From NCBI GenBank assembly GCA_964017195.1, contig OZ024887.1, forward strand, positions 9,664,160-9,728,159: a DNA stretch of 64,000 nucleotides. Direction: 5' to 3'. Under the pieces are notes generated by a model that saw nothing but the letters and a program-made list of their open reading frames with translations, searched no databases and had not been told where the DNA came from. The stretch is from Siderastrea radians (taxonomy: Eukaryota; Cnidaria; Anthozoa; Scleractinia; Rhizangiidae). Below, piece after piece: positions 34,849 to 45,692 of the stretch (its first letter is position 1; each line of letters starts with the position of its first letter). A program made the position numbers and the translations under genes.

Positions 34849-35501
34849 TTAAGGTGATTCCATTCAATTGCATTGCGCATCCTTTCTGCGCATCAATTTT
34901 TGCGTGATTAGGGCGCGCAGGAGCGCGCGCGCGTTCGAAACTTGGTAGGTTTTCTATGAAAACTGAGCTGTTGAGAGAAATGAGTTGTCGTTTTCTCCAA
35001 AACGAACTCGGTGACCCCTCTTTCTTATTCCATTTATTTGAAGAAAACACGACTCTGCATGATATATCCAAATTTTAAGAATTTTTCATTATTCAATTTT
35101 CAAATATTCTGATTAATTCATTATTACAATCTGATTTCAGGCATTTCACTGGAAGAGTGCATGTGCTCGATTTGCTTATTATTTCATTACTTTTATTTTT
35201 GAGGCAACTTTAAGGCCTTTTACTGTAACCTTGTTTGGCTATCACAAGAATAATGCTTATATTTTATTGCTAGGGATAACTTTCTTAAAGTAGTGGGTGT
35301 CCTCTGGTACAAGGAAAGGCTTTTTAATATTGCTGTCGATAGCTAGCAAAGTACCTATATACTACAGCCCTGTAGCGTGAAATCAGACACGGTGACCCCC
35401 TCTTTTCATTTTATTTTTTCGATGTACTAGGTGTAATTAATAACTGTGCAAAGTTTCAACAAATTCTCATTACAACTTCTTTTTCGATGGAATCACCTTA
35501 A
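34849..35501. mobile_element. TTAA-flanked non-autonomous transposon
   Basis: TTAA at 34849-34852 and 35498-35501 flanks GGTGATTCCAT and its complement ATGGAATCACC. The element is about 650 bp and AT-rich, with GCGCGC-rich sequence near the left end. It resembles the 14468-15099 element in size, target and terminus. Confidence 0.65.
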
Positions 35502-35805
35502 TTTAACTTCTATACAAAGTGATTTTTCTCTTCGGGTTGCTGGCGGAGAAAAAAAATTAAGCTCACTCTGTCGTTGACAACTTCCCAGGTCCACTGCGCT
35601 ATGTATCCCTTCTAGGTTCGTAAATTGCCCAGTAAGTAATATTCAGTACTAGGGCAGCATGAAGTTTCACTTCAACTTTCTCCTTCTCATCGACGGAAGT
35701 AGTTTTTTTTTCTTGGTGTTTTTCAAATTCTCTATTTTGTCGACGATTGACAACGCACCGCGAGAGCATTTGATTGAAAATAAAGCGCACTTTTCGCTAA
35801 ATTTT

Positions 35806-36180
35806 GGGTGCATTCTTTTGGGACTATTCTGGTTATTCTTATTCCGGTTTAGGAATAACAGAATACACGGAATTTCAATTTCGAAAAGAACGCCAATTCT
35901 GGAAACGGAATACCCATGGCGGAGGTGACCTGAGAACCACTATGTCTGCACACGCGCGGGCGGCCGCGTCGGATTTCCCGCCAAAAATTTCCCAAAAGAA
36001 CGCGTATTCTGTCTATTCCGAGTAAACCGTATTCCTTTCATTCTGTTCATTCTGCTATCGGGAGCAGAATGAACGGAATGATATTCCGTTCATTCCGAAA
36101 ACGGAATAGCTCCCAAAAGAACACAAATACCGTCTATTCCGAGTATTCCTTTTCCGGAATAGTCCCAAAAGAACGCACCC
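35806..36180. mobile_element. MITE with 27-bp inverted repeats
   Basis: GGGTGCATTCTTTTGGGACT faces AGTCCCAAAAGAACGCACCC. The interior repeats TATTCCG/CGGAATA motifs many times in both orientations, making a strongly folded sequence. Target duplication is not certain. Confidence 0.75.
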
Positions 36181-36384
36181 TTTGTCTTTATTTTGGCCAC
36201 TTCGGTAAAGGTGGACATTATCTCAGAAAACAAACGCTGAGAAATCTCGGCATACGTTTTCTTTCCCGATTCAGTAGTTGGAAACTATGTTACTATTTTC
36301 TTTGTCAGTGGAGAAAGTGAAAATGATTTAAGCTTATCAGGGCGTAACTTTTCTTCACACCGTGCTTGGCATTCATTTTACAGT

Positions 36385-36666
36385 CTTCAGTGGCTGCCCC
36401 TCAATCTCTGTACGTCCTCAGAGGAAAGATACTTTCGGGATGTCTTTTCTCTTTTCCTGCCTGATTTGCCTTCAACTGTTTTTTCGTAGCTCGATGCCTT
36501 TTTGCCCGCAAAACGTTTCATCCGTCTCAGTACAAAACGGGAAATCCTCGTCTGACATGTCCGACGCATCTACGCCACAGGATTTGTCTAAAATATTCTC
36601 ACTGCCATCATCGGAATCACTTGTATAATCCTCATATTCAGTCACTATCCAGAAAGTTCTCCCCAA
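36385..36666 (-). CDS. Possible exon(s) of an unidentified acidic protein
   Basis: One frame encodes an acidic stretch (EDYTSDSDDGSENILDKSC, then MSDEDFPFCTETDETFCGQK). The next frame continues as a basic stretch (KASSYEKTVEGKSGRKREK) to TGA. The switch coincides with an A5 run near 36502, so a one-base indel could join them. There is no clear start or upstream exon and no family recognised. Confidence 0.3.
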
Positions 36667-36801
36667 GGGCTTGCCTCAAATTTGGACGTGACACTGATGA
36701 CAAAAACTGATAGTTTGTATATTCTCATTAATACTAGACCTTATATAATTTGTAAAGATTTTTCCTTAGTTTTCAGCTAATCTTTGTCAATTTAGTTTTT
36801 A

Positions 36802-36926
36802 TAGCCTGCGAACACAGACGTATTTCCGGCTGTCGTTTCTCTCCGCCGAAAATAACGTGTGCGTTCGCAGGCTAAGCTTCGGCAGAGAGAAACGACAGTC
36901 GGAAATACGTCTGCGTTCGCAGGCTA
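36802..36926. repeat. Fold-back MITE
   Basis: TAGCCTGCGAAC and GTTCGCAGGCTA bound two inverted segments containing GACGTATTTCCG and GAGAGAAACGACAG. An internal GTTCGCAGGCTA occurs at about 36862, giving three copies of the end. Confidence 0.8.
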
Positions 36927-37034
36927 TAGCTTTTAGGGAATATGTTTAAACAAGGCCAAACGCTGAAACTCCCATTTCAAGGCGTTCTTTGTAATAATTT
37001 GAGCTTTTCTTTTTAGCGCTTTGAATAAACTTAG

Positions 37035-37163
37035 CTTGCCCTGTTTGCCCGCGTTCTTCCTAGTTTGCCCACGTTTTCACCCTAGTTTGCTCTCACTCAC
37101 CCTAGTTTGCCCTCGTTCACCCCAGTTTGCCCACATTCTCCCTAGTTTGCCCTCGGTCATCCT
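37035..37163. repeat. Minisatellite of about 21 bp, left part
   Basis: The unit approximates CCTAGTTTGCCCACGTTCTC repeated about six times with variation. The same array resumes at 38970 beyond the LINE. Confidence 0.8.
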
Positions 37164-38967
37164 AGTTTTACACTAAGAACAATAATAGATAAGTATGTCA
37201 ATTGTCATCAAACGAAAGTATATGCATGTTTTGTTGACTTTAGAAAAGCATTTGATTCGGTATGGCACGATGGACTTTTATACAAACTGTTACAAATAAA
37301 TGTCCGAGGAAATTTCTATAATTTAATTAAAAGTTTATACTCGAACTCTACCTCCTCTATAAAAATTGGAAATAACAGAACGCGTCCTTTTCGGTATGCA
37401 AGAGGTGTACGCCAAGGCTGTATTTTAAGTCCTTTGCTCTTTAACCTATACGTTAACGATTTAGCTTTTTCTTTTAACAATGTTCTATCTGATCCGTTTA
37501 TACTGCCAAATGGCACCAAACTCAACTCCCTTTTTTATGCAGACGACTTAATTATTTTATCACGATCAAAACTAGGATTACAAAATTGTCTTAACAAGTT
37601 ATCTTCATATTGTAGCTCCTGGATGCTAAACATAAACCCTAAGAAAACAAAAATAATGATTTTTCAACGACGTGAAAAACGATCTGATTATGCTTTTCAT
37701 GTGGGCAGTGAAAAAATAGACATTGTTCAAGACTATACCTATTTAGGGACTCGCATCTCTTCTTCAGGAAATTTTACACTCTCACTCGAACATCTACGAC
37801 AAAAAGCTCTTCATGCTTTCTTTAGTCTAAGACGGCACACAGATTTCAATAAACTTAAACCTTCAATAGCATGCAAAATTTTCGACTCAAAAATCTTACC
37901 AATCTTAACCTACAACAGTGAAGTTTGGGGTGCCTTTGTGAAATCAGACTTTAAGTCGTGGGACCTTTCCCCAATTGAGAAAACTCACTTGCAGTTTTGT
38001 AAACGATACTTAGAAGTACATAACAAGGCATCCAATATTGCATGCAGAGCCGAACTTGGTAAATTCCCTCTGATCATTGATATAAATAAGAAGATACTAA
38101 GTTATCTAAATTACTTACACCAAAAGGATGAAAACTCTATAGTCAGACAAGCCTTAAAAATATCGATTGATCTTTATGATAACGGAAAAAATAGTTTCTA
38201 CTCTAGTGTCATGAAAATAAATGAATACTATAATTTTAATCACTTTAACTATAGTTCATTAAATGATTGTAAAATTAAACAGTATATTAATATCATGAAA
38301 CAGAAGTATATTTCACATTGGAATCAGACCCTACAAAACTCGCAAAAACTTAGTTTTTATAACACTATTAAAAATAATTATAGCCCTTCTACCTACTTAG
38401 ATTTAACAAGGAAGAACCCTTTAAGGAAAACATTAGTAAAACTGAGAATAAGCTGTCACAAACTTAGGATCGAAACAGGTAGATACGACAATATACCTCG
38501 TAATGAAAGAATATGCAACTTCTGCAGTTGCAACAAAATTGAAGATGAAACTCATTTTTTGTTAGATTGCCCAGCTTATTCTCAGGTACGCGGCATATTC
38601 TTTTCTAAAATAGAATCCAAACTTCCATTACTACGACTACTGCCACGCGAAACTCTATTATCACATCTTATGAATTCCACTGACTACTTTGTAAACATTA
38701 AGCTAATCTCATTTATCTCGGCATGCTTTGAATTGAGAGACAATCTCGTTACAATGATCACCACTTCGAACAGTTAAATGAACAATTATTGTTAGTAATT
38801 GTTTCATATATTATATATAATATTTTTTTTTTTCTTTGTTATGTTATGTTATTTTCTACTTTACTAATTATCTTAGTTAATGAAATAATATGTAATTAAA
38901 TTTAAGTAGCTTTTGCAATACTACCAAATTTCTATGTAGTCATGCAAATAAAGCTTGTTGTTGTTGT
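37164..38967 (+). mobile_element. 5'-truncated LINE with reverse transcriptase C-terminal half
   Basis: An open frame enters at about 37164 with no ATG and runs to TAA at 38777. It holds reverse transcriptase motifs FVDFRKAFDSVWHDG, RGVRQGCILSPLLFN and the catalytic FYADDL. A thumb region (YTYLGTRISSSGNF) and a C-terminal Cys/His motif (CNFCSC..., ...THFLLDCPA) follow. No stop interrupts about 535 codons, so the insertion is fairly young. The 3' end is AATAAAGCTTGTTGTTGTTG, a simple-repeat tail in place of poly(A). The 5' endonuclease and start of the RT are missing, as expected from incomplete reverse transcription. The clade is not assigned. Confidence 0.9.
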
Positions 38968-39100
38968 AGTTTGCCTTCGTTCTCCCTGGTTTTGCCTGCG
39001 TTCACCCTAATTCCCTACGTTGTCCCTAATTTCCCTCCGTTGTCCCTAGTTTCCCTCCGTTGTCCCTAGTTTGCCCACGTTCTCCCCAGTTTACCAACGT
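38968..39100. repeat. Minisatellite of about 21 bp, right part
   Basis: It continues TAGTTTGCCTTCGTTCTCCC-type units, including CCCTAATTTCCCTCCGTTGT variants. It was separated from the left part by the LINE insertion. Confidence 0.8.
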
Positions 39101-39314
39101 TAGGTGCCCCGCACTGGTTATTTGTTGCTCAAATGAAAATCTTTCATGGATCTGATCAGTCTCCTCAATAAATTCATTCGACTTTATTCTGAGTGCGACG
39201 AATGCATGCACAGTTAAACTTTCGTACCAAGTCTCGCTCACGTGCCAACATAAGGGCTCGGTTGCCACTTGCTCTCAGTTCCCTACGCTCCATGGGCTCC
39301 GCTCTTTTCCTTCT

Positions 39315-39408
39315 CCAGGGGCAGGATTCACAAAGCTTTCCCTAGTTAAGATGAATACTAGGCCTTTTTAGGACACATCTTATCTTAGGAGGGCTTTGTG
39401 AATCCAGC
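39315..39408. repeat. Short fold-back element
   Basis: GCAGGATTCACAAAGC faces GCTTTGTGAATCCAGC around CTAAGATG/CATCTTA segments. Confidence 0.7.
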
Positions 39409-39763
39409 TCCAGATGTGTGACATAAGTAGAGGGCGCCCAGTCTCACCTAAAGACCACTTTAGTGGCAAAAAATAAGGATTTGTATGGAGCTTGATTGCC
39501 ACACGTAGTTTGTTCAGCCAATGAAAAAAATGACAGTAAATAGCCAATACATTTTACGCTTCAAGTTTACGTCGCCATATGTTGTTTCGTGATCGTAATA
39601 AAGCCTTTCCGCATTTCAGCCAGTTTCTAAATTACCATTCAGAGCGCAAAATAAGGTCAGCTAGTATTTTCGCAATTCAAAAGGAGCTCCGGAATTGGGC
39701 GGGAAAATGATTCCGTACCTTAACCTTTCCTGGGGCTTAAATTTGCAACTAAGGAATACCAAC

Positions 39764-39905
39764 ATATGGCTTTTACTTCGTGTAGAAGACAGAATTTGCA
39801 AAACAATAAACACAAAAATTCAAAACAATGAACAGGGAAAAACAATGCCCTACCGTACAATAAAGAATACAATACGCTAGTTGTTTTGCAAATTCTGTGC
39901 CTTCT
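39764..39905. repeat. Fold-back element
   Basis: CTTCGTGTAGAAGACAGAAT continues through TTGCAAAAC and is mirrored at the right by GTTTTGCAAATTCTGTGCC and CTTCTACCCGAAG. Arms are about 35 bp. Confidence 0.7.
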
Positions 39906-40421
39906 ACCCGAAGTAAGACCCCAACATATCAAACTGTGTTGGCTTACGAATACATCCCTGAAACAACCTGTGAAAGCAGCGGAAATCGACAAGTAAACAG
40001 TTTTTGTGTTGTGTGCCCTGGAAATTCCCGCTTTGATTTCCATCAATTGGTTCGACAGTGATTTATCATTTGCATATCATTTTTGTCATAAATGCGAAAA
40101 TGCGATGAAAAAGAAGTCATTTGTTCTCGATGAATGTGTATGCTAATAGTGCACCCATACTGGGACAAGTAACTTTGTTGATATACAAAAACATCCTCTT
40201 GAGTGACGTGAATCCGGGCTTTGGACATCGACGTGAGTGCGCGTTTTTCTCACTCAGGCTTGTGGAACACCTAACTGACTGTACGGATGTGACAAAAGTC
40301 ATGCAGTAATACAGAAAGATTTTAACGAATGAACTGTGCTTTTTCACTAATTGCTGCTCTTTAATTAGCAAAATATTTTTCATTGGGGAATAAAAGAATT
40401 TTAGTTTCGGTTTAAGGAAAA

Positions 40422-40537
40422 ATGTCGCAAAGCAGAGCCATTAGTTTGGTGTTGACTGCCTTGTACTGTGGACGCGAATTTGAAGCCTTGCGTCTTCTTC
40501 TTGGAGAGACGTGCACCTCTTCACAGAAGTCCTGCAG
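40422..40537 (+). CDS. Possible first exon of an unidentified gene
   Basis: ATG in good context (AAAAATGTCG) opens MSQSRAISLVLTALYCGREF and continues to CAG|GTTGGT, a reasonable donor, after 38 codons plus 2 bases. No partner exon could be joined with confidence. Confidence 0.3.
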
Positions 40538-41289
40538 GTTGGTTTTCCTTTAGTTTTTTTACCTCGCCTAAGTCTTTTTGACTGTGTTTTCGGTTTGCAT
40601 TGCATTTGCTTAGCCATCTCATTCTAAAACTAACGAGAAGAAAGTTGAATATTCAATCGATTATCTCTGGTACAATGGCTTGTTGGTTGCAACTTGTAAC
40701 AGATTTCTTGCAATCATTCTAAATCTCTTCTCATCGCGTATTTTGACCTGCTGTTTCAAATTATTCATTCAAAGATAAATTAGAGGCTAGATTGCAGAAT
40801 ACCCCGCAACTGAAGCTGTTCGGCGCAGCCACCCAAAATGGCTACGCCGTCGGAGCAAGTAACAGGTATAGTAAAGGACTGGCAATGAGTTATTTGTATA
40901 GTGCAGACAAATCAAGCAATTATTTCAAAGTCTTTTAATCGCTGGTAGATAGTTTTTAAAATAGACAATATTTATGAGGAATCTTTCAATTTTGCACCCA
41001 TATGAAGGAGGCAGTTTGTTGGCCCGCGCCCCTCTGTACCCTCGTTGTGTGGGTCACGTGATCTTGATCAGCCATGTGGTTTTCGCAGTTTGTGCTTTGA
41101 GCGGTGATGCTAAGATTGTTCGCTTTCATGACCTTGATGTTCGAACGTAAAGCCTGGAGATGCCCAAAAATATGTAAGTTATCGTTTTGACTGCTTATTT
41201 GAGCTGGTTTGGTGTAATTCGGTATATGTAAGCTTGAATTGCGATCTCTTGTACAATGAATGGACGAATGAATCACCAACCTAGCTCTA

Positions 41290-41422
41290 AGGTGCGGGAT
41301 TGCAGAAAAACGCCGCACACTCATTTGCATCTCATTGAATAACAAAAGAATAACAAAAAAGTACATTTGTTATATGCCTCGTTCTTTTAAACTCTGAATT
41401 AATTTTCCGCAATCCCGCACCT
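41290..41422. mobile_element. Small MITE, 20-bp inverted repeats
   Basis: AGGTGCGGGATTGCAGAAAA faces TTTTCCGCAATCCCGCACCT. A related GGGTATTC(C/T)GCAATC motif occurs in opposite orientations at about 40790 and 42325, on both sides of the adjacent array. Confidence 0.7.
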
Positions 41423-41744
41423 CACTCCAACCTAGATGTAACACGTTAGAGTAATAGAATAAACATTTTCAGTGGCTATGATTTGTCTTGTGGTTTTCTC
41501 CAACAAAGTGTGTTTCCATAACTTGAGAATAGCTGACAAGTGAAACAAATATTCTTTGTAAACCAGAAATATAAGCTTATTGTCTACATGACTCGTTCTA
41601 AAATCTTCATTCCTATATTAAGAAAATGTTTAAAATGTTGCAGTGAAAAAAGAACAGAAACGAAACGAAATACATCTATCCAAAGACCGATTATAAACGG
41701 TAAGCTACGTTCCTGAGAATAAATAGAGGTATAAATAATTTATT

Positions 41745-42315
41745 ATTTTATGACGGTGTAGCCGCGTAGACGAGTAGCCATTTTGCAGGAATCTTGGAGA
41801 GCTATGAATTTATTATAACGGCGCAACCTCGTTCCCAGGGTCTCTTTCCAGAGAACTTAGAAACCTTTGAGTTTATTATGACGGCGTAGCCGCGTAGACG
41901 CATAGCCACTCTCCAGAGAACTTGAGGGATATGAATAAATTATGACGGTGTAGCCGCGTAGACGCGTAGCCACTTTCCAGAGAACTTAAGAGACTTTTGG
42001 AATTTATTATAACAGCGTAGCCGCGTAGACGCGTAGACGCGTAGCCACTTTCCAGAGAACTTAGAAACCTTTGAGTTTATTACAACGGCGTAGCCGCGTA
42101 GACGCATAGCCACTCTCCAGAGAACTTGAGGGCTATGAATAAATTATGACGGTGTAACCGCGTAGACGCGTAGCCACTTTCCAGAGAACTTAGAGACTTT
42201 TGAATTTATTATAATGGCGTAGCCGCGTAGACGCGTAGCCACTTTCCAGAGAACTTGAGGGCTATGAATAAATTATGACGGTGTAGAGGCGTAGCCGGCT
42301 ACGCCGTGTAGCTAG
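41745..42315. repeat. Tandem array with alternating unit types
   Basis: A unit of about 65-70 bp containing TAGCCGCGTAGACGCGTAGC and CCAGAGAACTT repeats about eight times. Two spacer versions alternate: AGAAACCTTTGAGTTTATTA and GAGGGCTATGAATAAATTATG. This is a higher-order pattern. The TAGCCGCGTAGACGCG core is extended once by an extra GTAGACGC step near 42022. No coding capacity. Confidence 0.85.
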
Positions 42316-42851
42316 AGATGCAGGGTATTCCGCAATCGCTCCAAATTAGATTTTACCACAGATTAGAATGTTTGTTTCTAATACTGTTTTATTTCTTTCT
42401 CCCGGCCAGTTTGATTTTGAAACCCGAGTTCATGGTCTTGTTCCGGATGGAAACTGCAGAGTGATTGAAAGCGACATTTTTGGTCGCACATCTTCGATTC
42501 AGAAAGGCACGAACATGATTATCATAGTGTGTATTTTTCATTAACTTCAGTTTGCCTAAAGAGAGTTTGCTCAGATTGTTTCAAGCCCTTTTAAAGGGAT
42601 ATTTGTGTGAGCCAACTCGGCTTGATCTTTTCGGATTCTTTTGCTTAAAAAATGTAAGTTCAGAAAATTTTAGGGAACAATTACAGTATGTTTGTTGAAG
42701 CATTTCTTTTCAGAGTTTTTGTAACTGATTTCCTACTATCAGTTGTCAATCGCTTCTTATAGCGTATTTTGTTATCAGTATTGAATTTTTACCCGCTGTT
42801 TCAAATTTTCGTTCAAAGATAAATGAGATGTACGTAACTGATACTTTGGTA

Positions 42852-42853
42852 TT

Positions 42854-42893
<40 letters not shown>

Positions 42894-42895
42894 TC
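42852..42895. repeat. (TTTC)n microsatellite
   Basis: About eleven uninterrupted units. It explains the Lys-Glu-Arg run readable on the other strand. Confidence 0.95.
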
Positions 42896-43044
42896 ACCGA
42901 CTGGATTGAGTTCATGGCCGGCCTTGTGCGGGATGGAAACTACGGAGTCACTGGAAACACTGAAGCCAGTCAAGCCACGGACTAATTGGTTGCAGGTACG
43001 TAGATTCTTTGAATCTGTCATGGACTTCAGTTTGCCTTAAAAAC

Positions 43045-45055
43045 AATTCTAACCTAACTTCAGTTTAGTGATATATCCCATATCACACACAACTGTCTTC
43101 ATCAACTGGAATTTGATTCGACGACTTCGATTAACAAGAGGTTAAAATTAGTGAAATTTGTTATGGCCGCAAGCTACTTGTAGGGTAGATCCGTCGTTTT
43201 TGAGTATAGAAGCGCCCGGAGCACTCAACGAGAAAATTTAACCAAAATACTTGACATCATGTTTTTCTGTTTTCTCACTTTGTTTCAAAGCCTCTTCCGT
43301 GAGTAAACTAACCAAATCCATTAATTATGGACTTGTTCTCCATTTTCAGGTTAACTGGAAGAGGTGAGGAATTTAAAGAAAGCACAAGAAGGGTGAGGCT
43401 TTGTGACTCCAGCACCAGCTAATTGAGTTAAGTCCAAATACTTAGTTTAATTGCTTTTCGTTTCGTGCAAGAACAGTAATATATCTACCTGGGGTAAGGC
43501 AAACGTTTTTCCACAATCGAGTAACACCGGCCGAAGGCATTTGTTAGAGTTTTCTTTTGAGAAGCAATCAATTCCACCGTGTTAGCGCCAGTAAATGTAG
43601 TATGAAAGAACTTGAATTTTGGGTTGACTGGGTCAATTAATTTCTTGATATCTATTTCATGCTCGTGAAAGCTCGGTAAGAGGAGTTTCGATGAAATTAA
43701 TTTTTTGAAAAGAAAAGCACTAGAAGTCAATTATGTCTCAATGGGTTATCAAATTCGTTTTCTTCTAATTACCATAGCAAACATGCAGAAAAATAAAAAC
43801 AATTCAGTATTTCAATTGGCTATAACAAGTTCTTTTCTGTTCGCAGAACTAGCAGTTACTCATTGTTGGTTTGTTGTAGAGTTGTTTAATGTCCAACTGC
43901 CTGATGTATTTATATTTGCCCAATTCTGACACAAATTAAAAAATGCGTTCTCTTGAACTTAAATGATGCGGTTATAGGGCAGAAAGAAAGAATTAGTTCG
44001 TCAATCCGTTTCTCAGAATTTCTTCCTATTAATTATTTTTGCAATCCCGTATCTAAAAAAATTCCTTTGCTTTTGCGTACTGGTTCAAGGCTTTGAAACT
44101 CTATCGTCGAGTTCAACTGAAGTAATTCACTTCATGTGTTCTAATTTTTTTCAGAACGCCGAGAGCGGACAATTTTCATTTACTTCAAAATTTTCTGTGT
44201 TTTAAAAATGTGATGCCGAGTTTATTACAGTTGAGTACAGTTGGTTATCTTACCTGCTAAGCAGATTAGAAAAACAATTGCAATGTAAGTTGAGACATTT
44301 GTTAATCGAGGGTCTATTATAGGGGGTCGCACATTCCGCAATCCGCCTTATCTTCTCCTTCCTAGAACGCAAACCACTTTCATTTTCCTCTAAAGACCGA
44401 AACCACCTTTACGGCAGAAAGAGAATCGAATCACAATAACGATCTCTTAACAGTAGTTTACACATTTTACCGTTTGCTCGCACAATAATCGTACTTCTGC
44501 TCACAATGATAGAGATCTTAAGCGCAGAAGATCTTTTTTCTAGTTCCTGTCAATAACCGGTGATCAAATAGTGTCAATAGTTTTGACATCCAGTGGACAG
44601 TTCACCGAACCCAAAGAATGCACGGTGTTTAGAACGAAACATAACAATTCAAATTTGGAGGGTTGGGTGTGCTCTCTTGGTCATTCTGAGATGAATTAAG
44701 TGTCAACACAAGCGTGTGAACTTTAGATTACCTTTACCGTGGAATGTTTCCCACAGTTTAGTGGTCCTGTAATATGCGCTAGGAGAGTTATTCGTACCCA
44801 CATGGTGGCCACAGTTTCGAAGTCTAGCAAGCCGGTCCAGCAGTGTAAATGTGTTATTTGCGGGTAAATGTACTGGATTTGTTAAAAAAAGGTGACGGGT
44901 CTACGCGACTCCCATGCGCGTGTTTTAGCCTTTAAAAAGGCGTTTAAAAATTTAAGCCAGTAGTTGTAACTGCAGTTTTGCTTTGTGATCCTCTTTTTAG
45001 CGTCAAAAGAGTTACAGGCCTGTGCGACTCCTGCGTGCGTGTTTTAGCCTTTCTA
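43045..45055. other. Non-coding, nothing recognised
   Basis: Short frames only. GCTAAAACACGC(A/G) blocks near 44920 and 45040 are a local repeat adjoining the Penelope relic. Confidence 0.35.
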
Positions 45056-45059
45056 ACCG

Positions 45060-45692
45060 GAGTTTTGCTCTCACGAGTATATCTTTAAGGGAACGCCCTC
45101 TTTTGTACGATACTAGGGGCGGTTCCTTGAAAATGTTGTTAAGCAATGGTTGCTGTGTTATGAAATGCCAGCTGTTCATGAGTATTCGTTTAAGTTAGGC
45201 ACTGCTGGGTGATATTGCGTTACAAAGGGCAAGATTTTCTTGTTTTGTTTTTGTTGTTGTCGGAGGGCTTGATTCCTGTCTTCAAAAGTAACTTCTGAGA
45301 GGGTTGTTTGAATAAAGTTCTCTGGGTATCCTCTCTCAAATAGACGTGTTTTGTTTTTAGAATTTAGTTCTGAGTAGTCATAGAGCCTCTCATGAAGCCT
45401 CTTTTTACTCCTGCTGGATGGCAGGTTGAAAAGTGGGTGTACTGAAATGTTTCAGTGGACTCAAAGTGGGTGCGTACGTCTAGCACCGACTCAGTTTTAA
45501 ATCTTTCGCCTTTGTAAACAGTAGTGTCTCAGAAGCTTGTTTCTGTTTCGGATACTTCAGCCGTAAACTTGATAGTTTGATGGTGTTTGCTAGCTTGTTC
45601 AATGAACCGTGTGATCTCTTCTCTGGTTGTGTTCCAGAGGGAGAAGACGTCGTCAATGAATCGTTTCCAGACGGGCGGTTTTAAAGATTATA
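45060..45692 (-). pseudogene. Penelope-like element reverse transcriptase relic
   Basis: Read on the minus strand, the frame gives KPPVWKRFIDDVFSLWNTTR with the catalytic FIDD. Then come TIKFTAEVSETETSF, a stop, and DTTVYKGERFKTESVLDVRT and FQYTHFSTCHPAGVKRGF. After a frameshift it gives ERGYPENFIQTTLSE, ILPFVTQYHPAVPNLN, and PPLVSYKRGRSLKDILVRAK. These are diagnostic of Penelope-like elements. The N-terminal RT half and the C-terminal GIY-YIG endonuclease are absent. One stop and at least one frameshift show it is dead. Confidence 0.85.

Larger units (their letters stand above)
40620..43040 (+). repeat. Diverged duplicated blocks around exon-like sequence
   Basis: Sequence ending CTGTTTCAAATT(A/T)TTC(A/G)TTCAAAGATAAAT occurs near 40755-40785 and again near 42795-42825. 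The following blocks near 42415-42560 and 42897-43035 share GAGTTCATGG, GGATGGAAACT and CTTCAGTTTGCCT. The later copy ends in an open frame with a good donor (TTGCAG|GTACGT, donor GT at 42997-42998). This suggests a duplicated exon-intron unit in which at least one copy has decayed. Confidence 0.5.

Noticed and set aside
42746..43021. Frame with a Lys-Glu-Arg repeat
   Set aside because: It is the complement of the (TTTC)n microsatellite.
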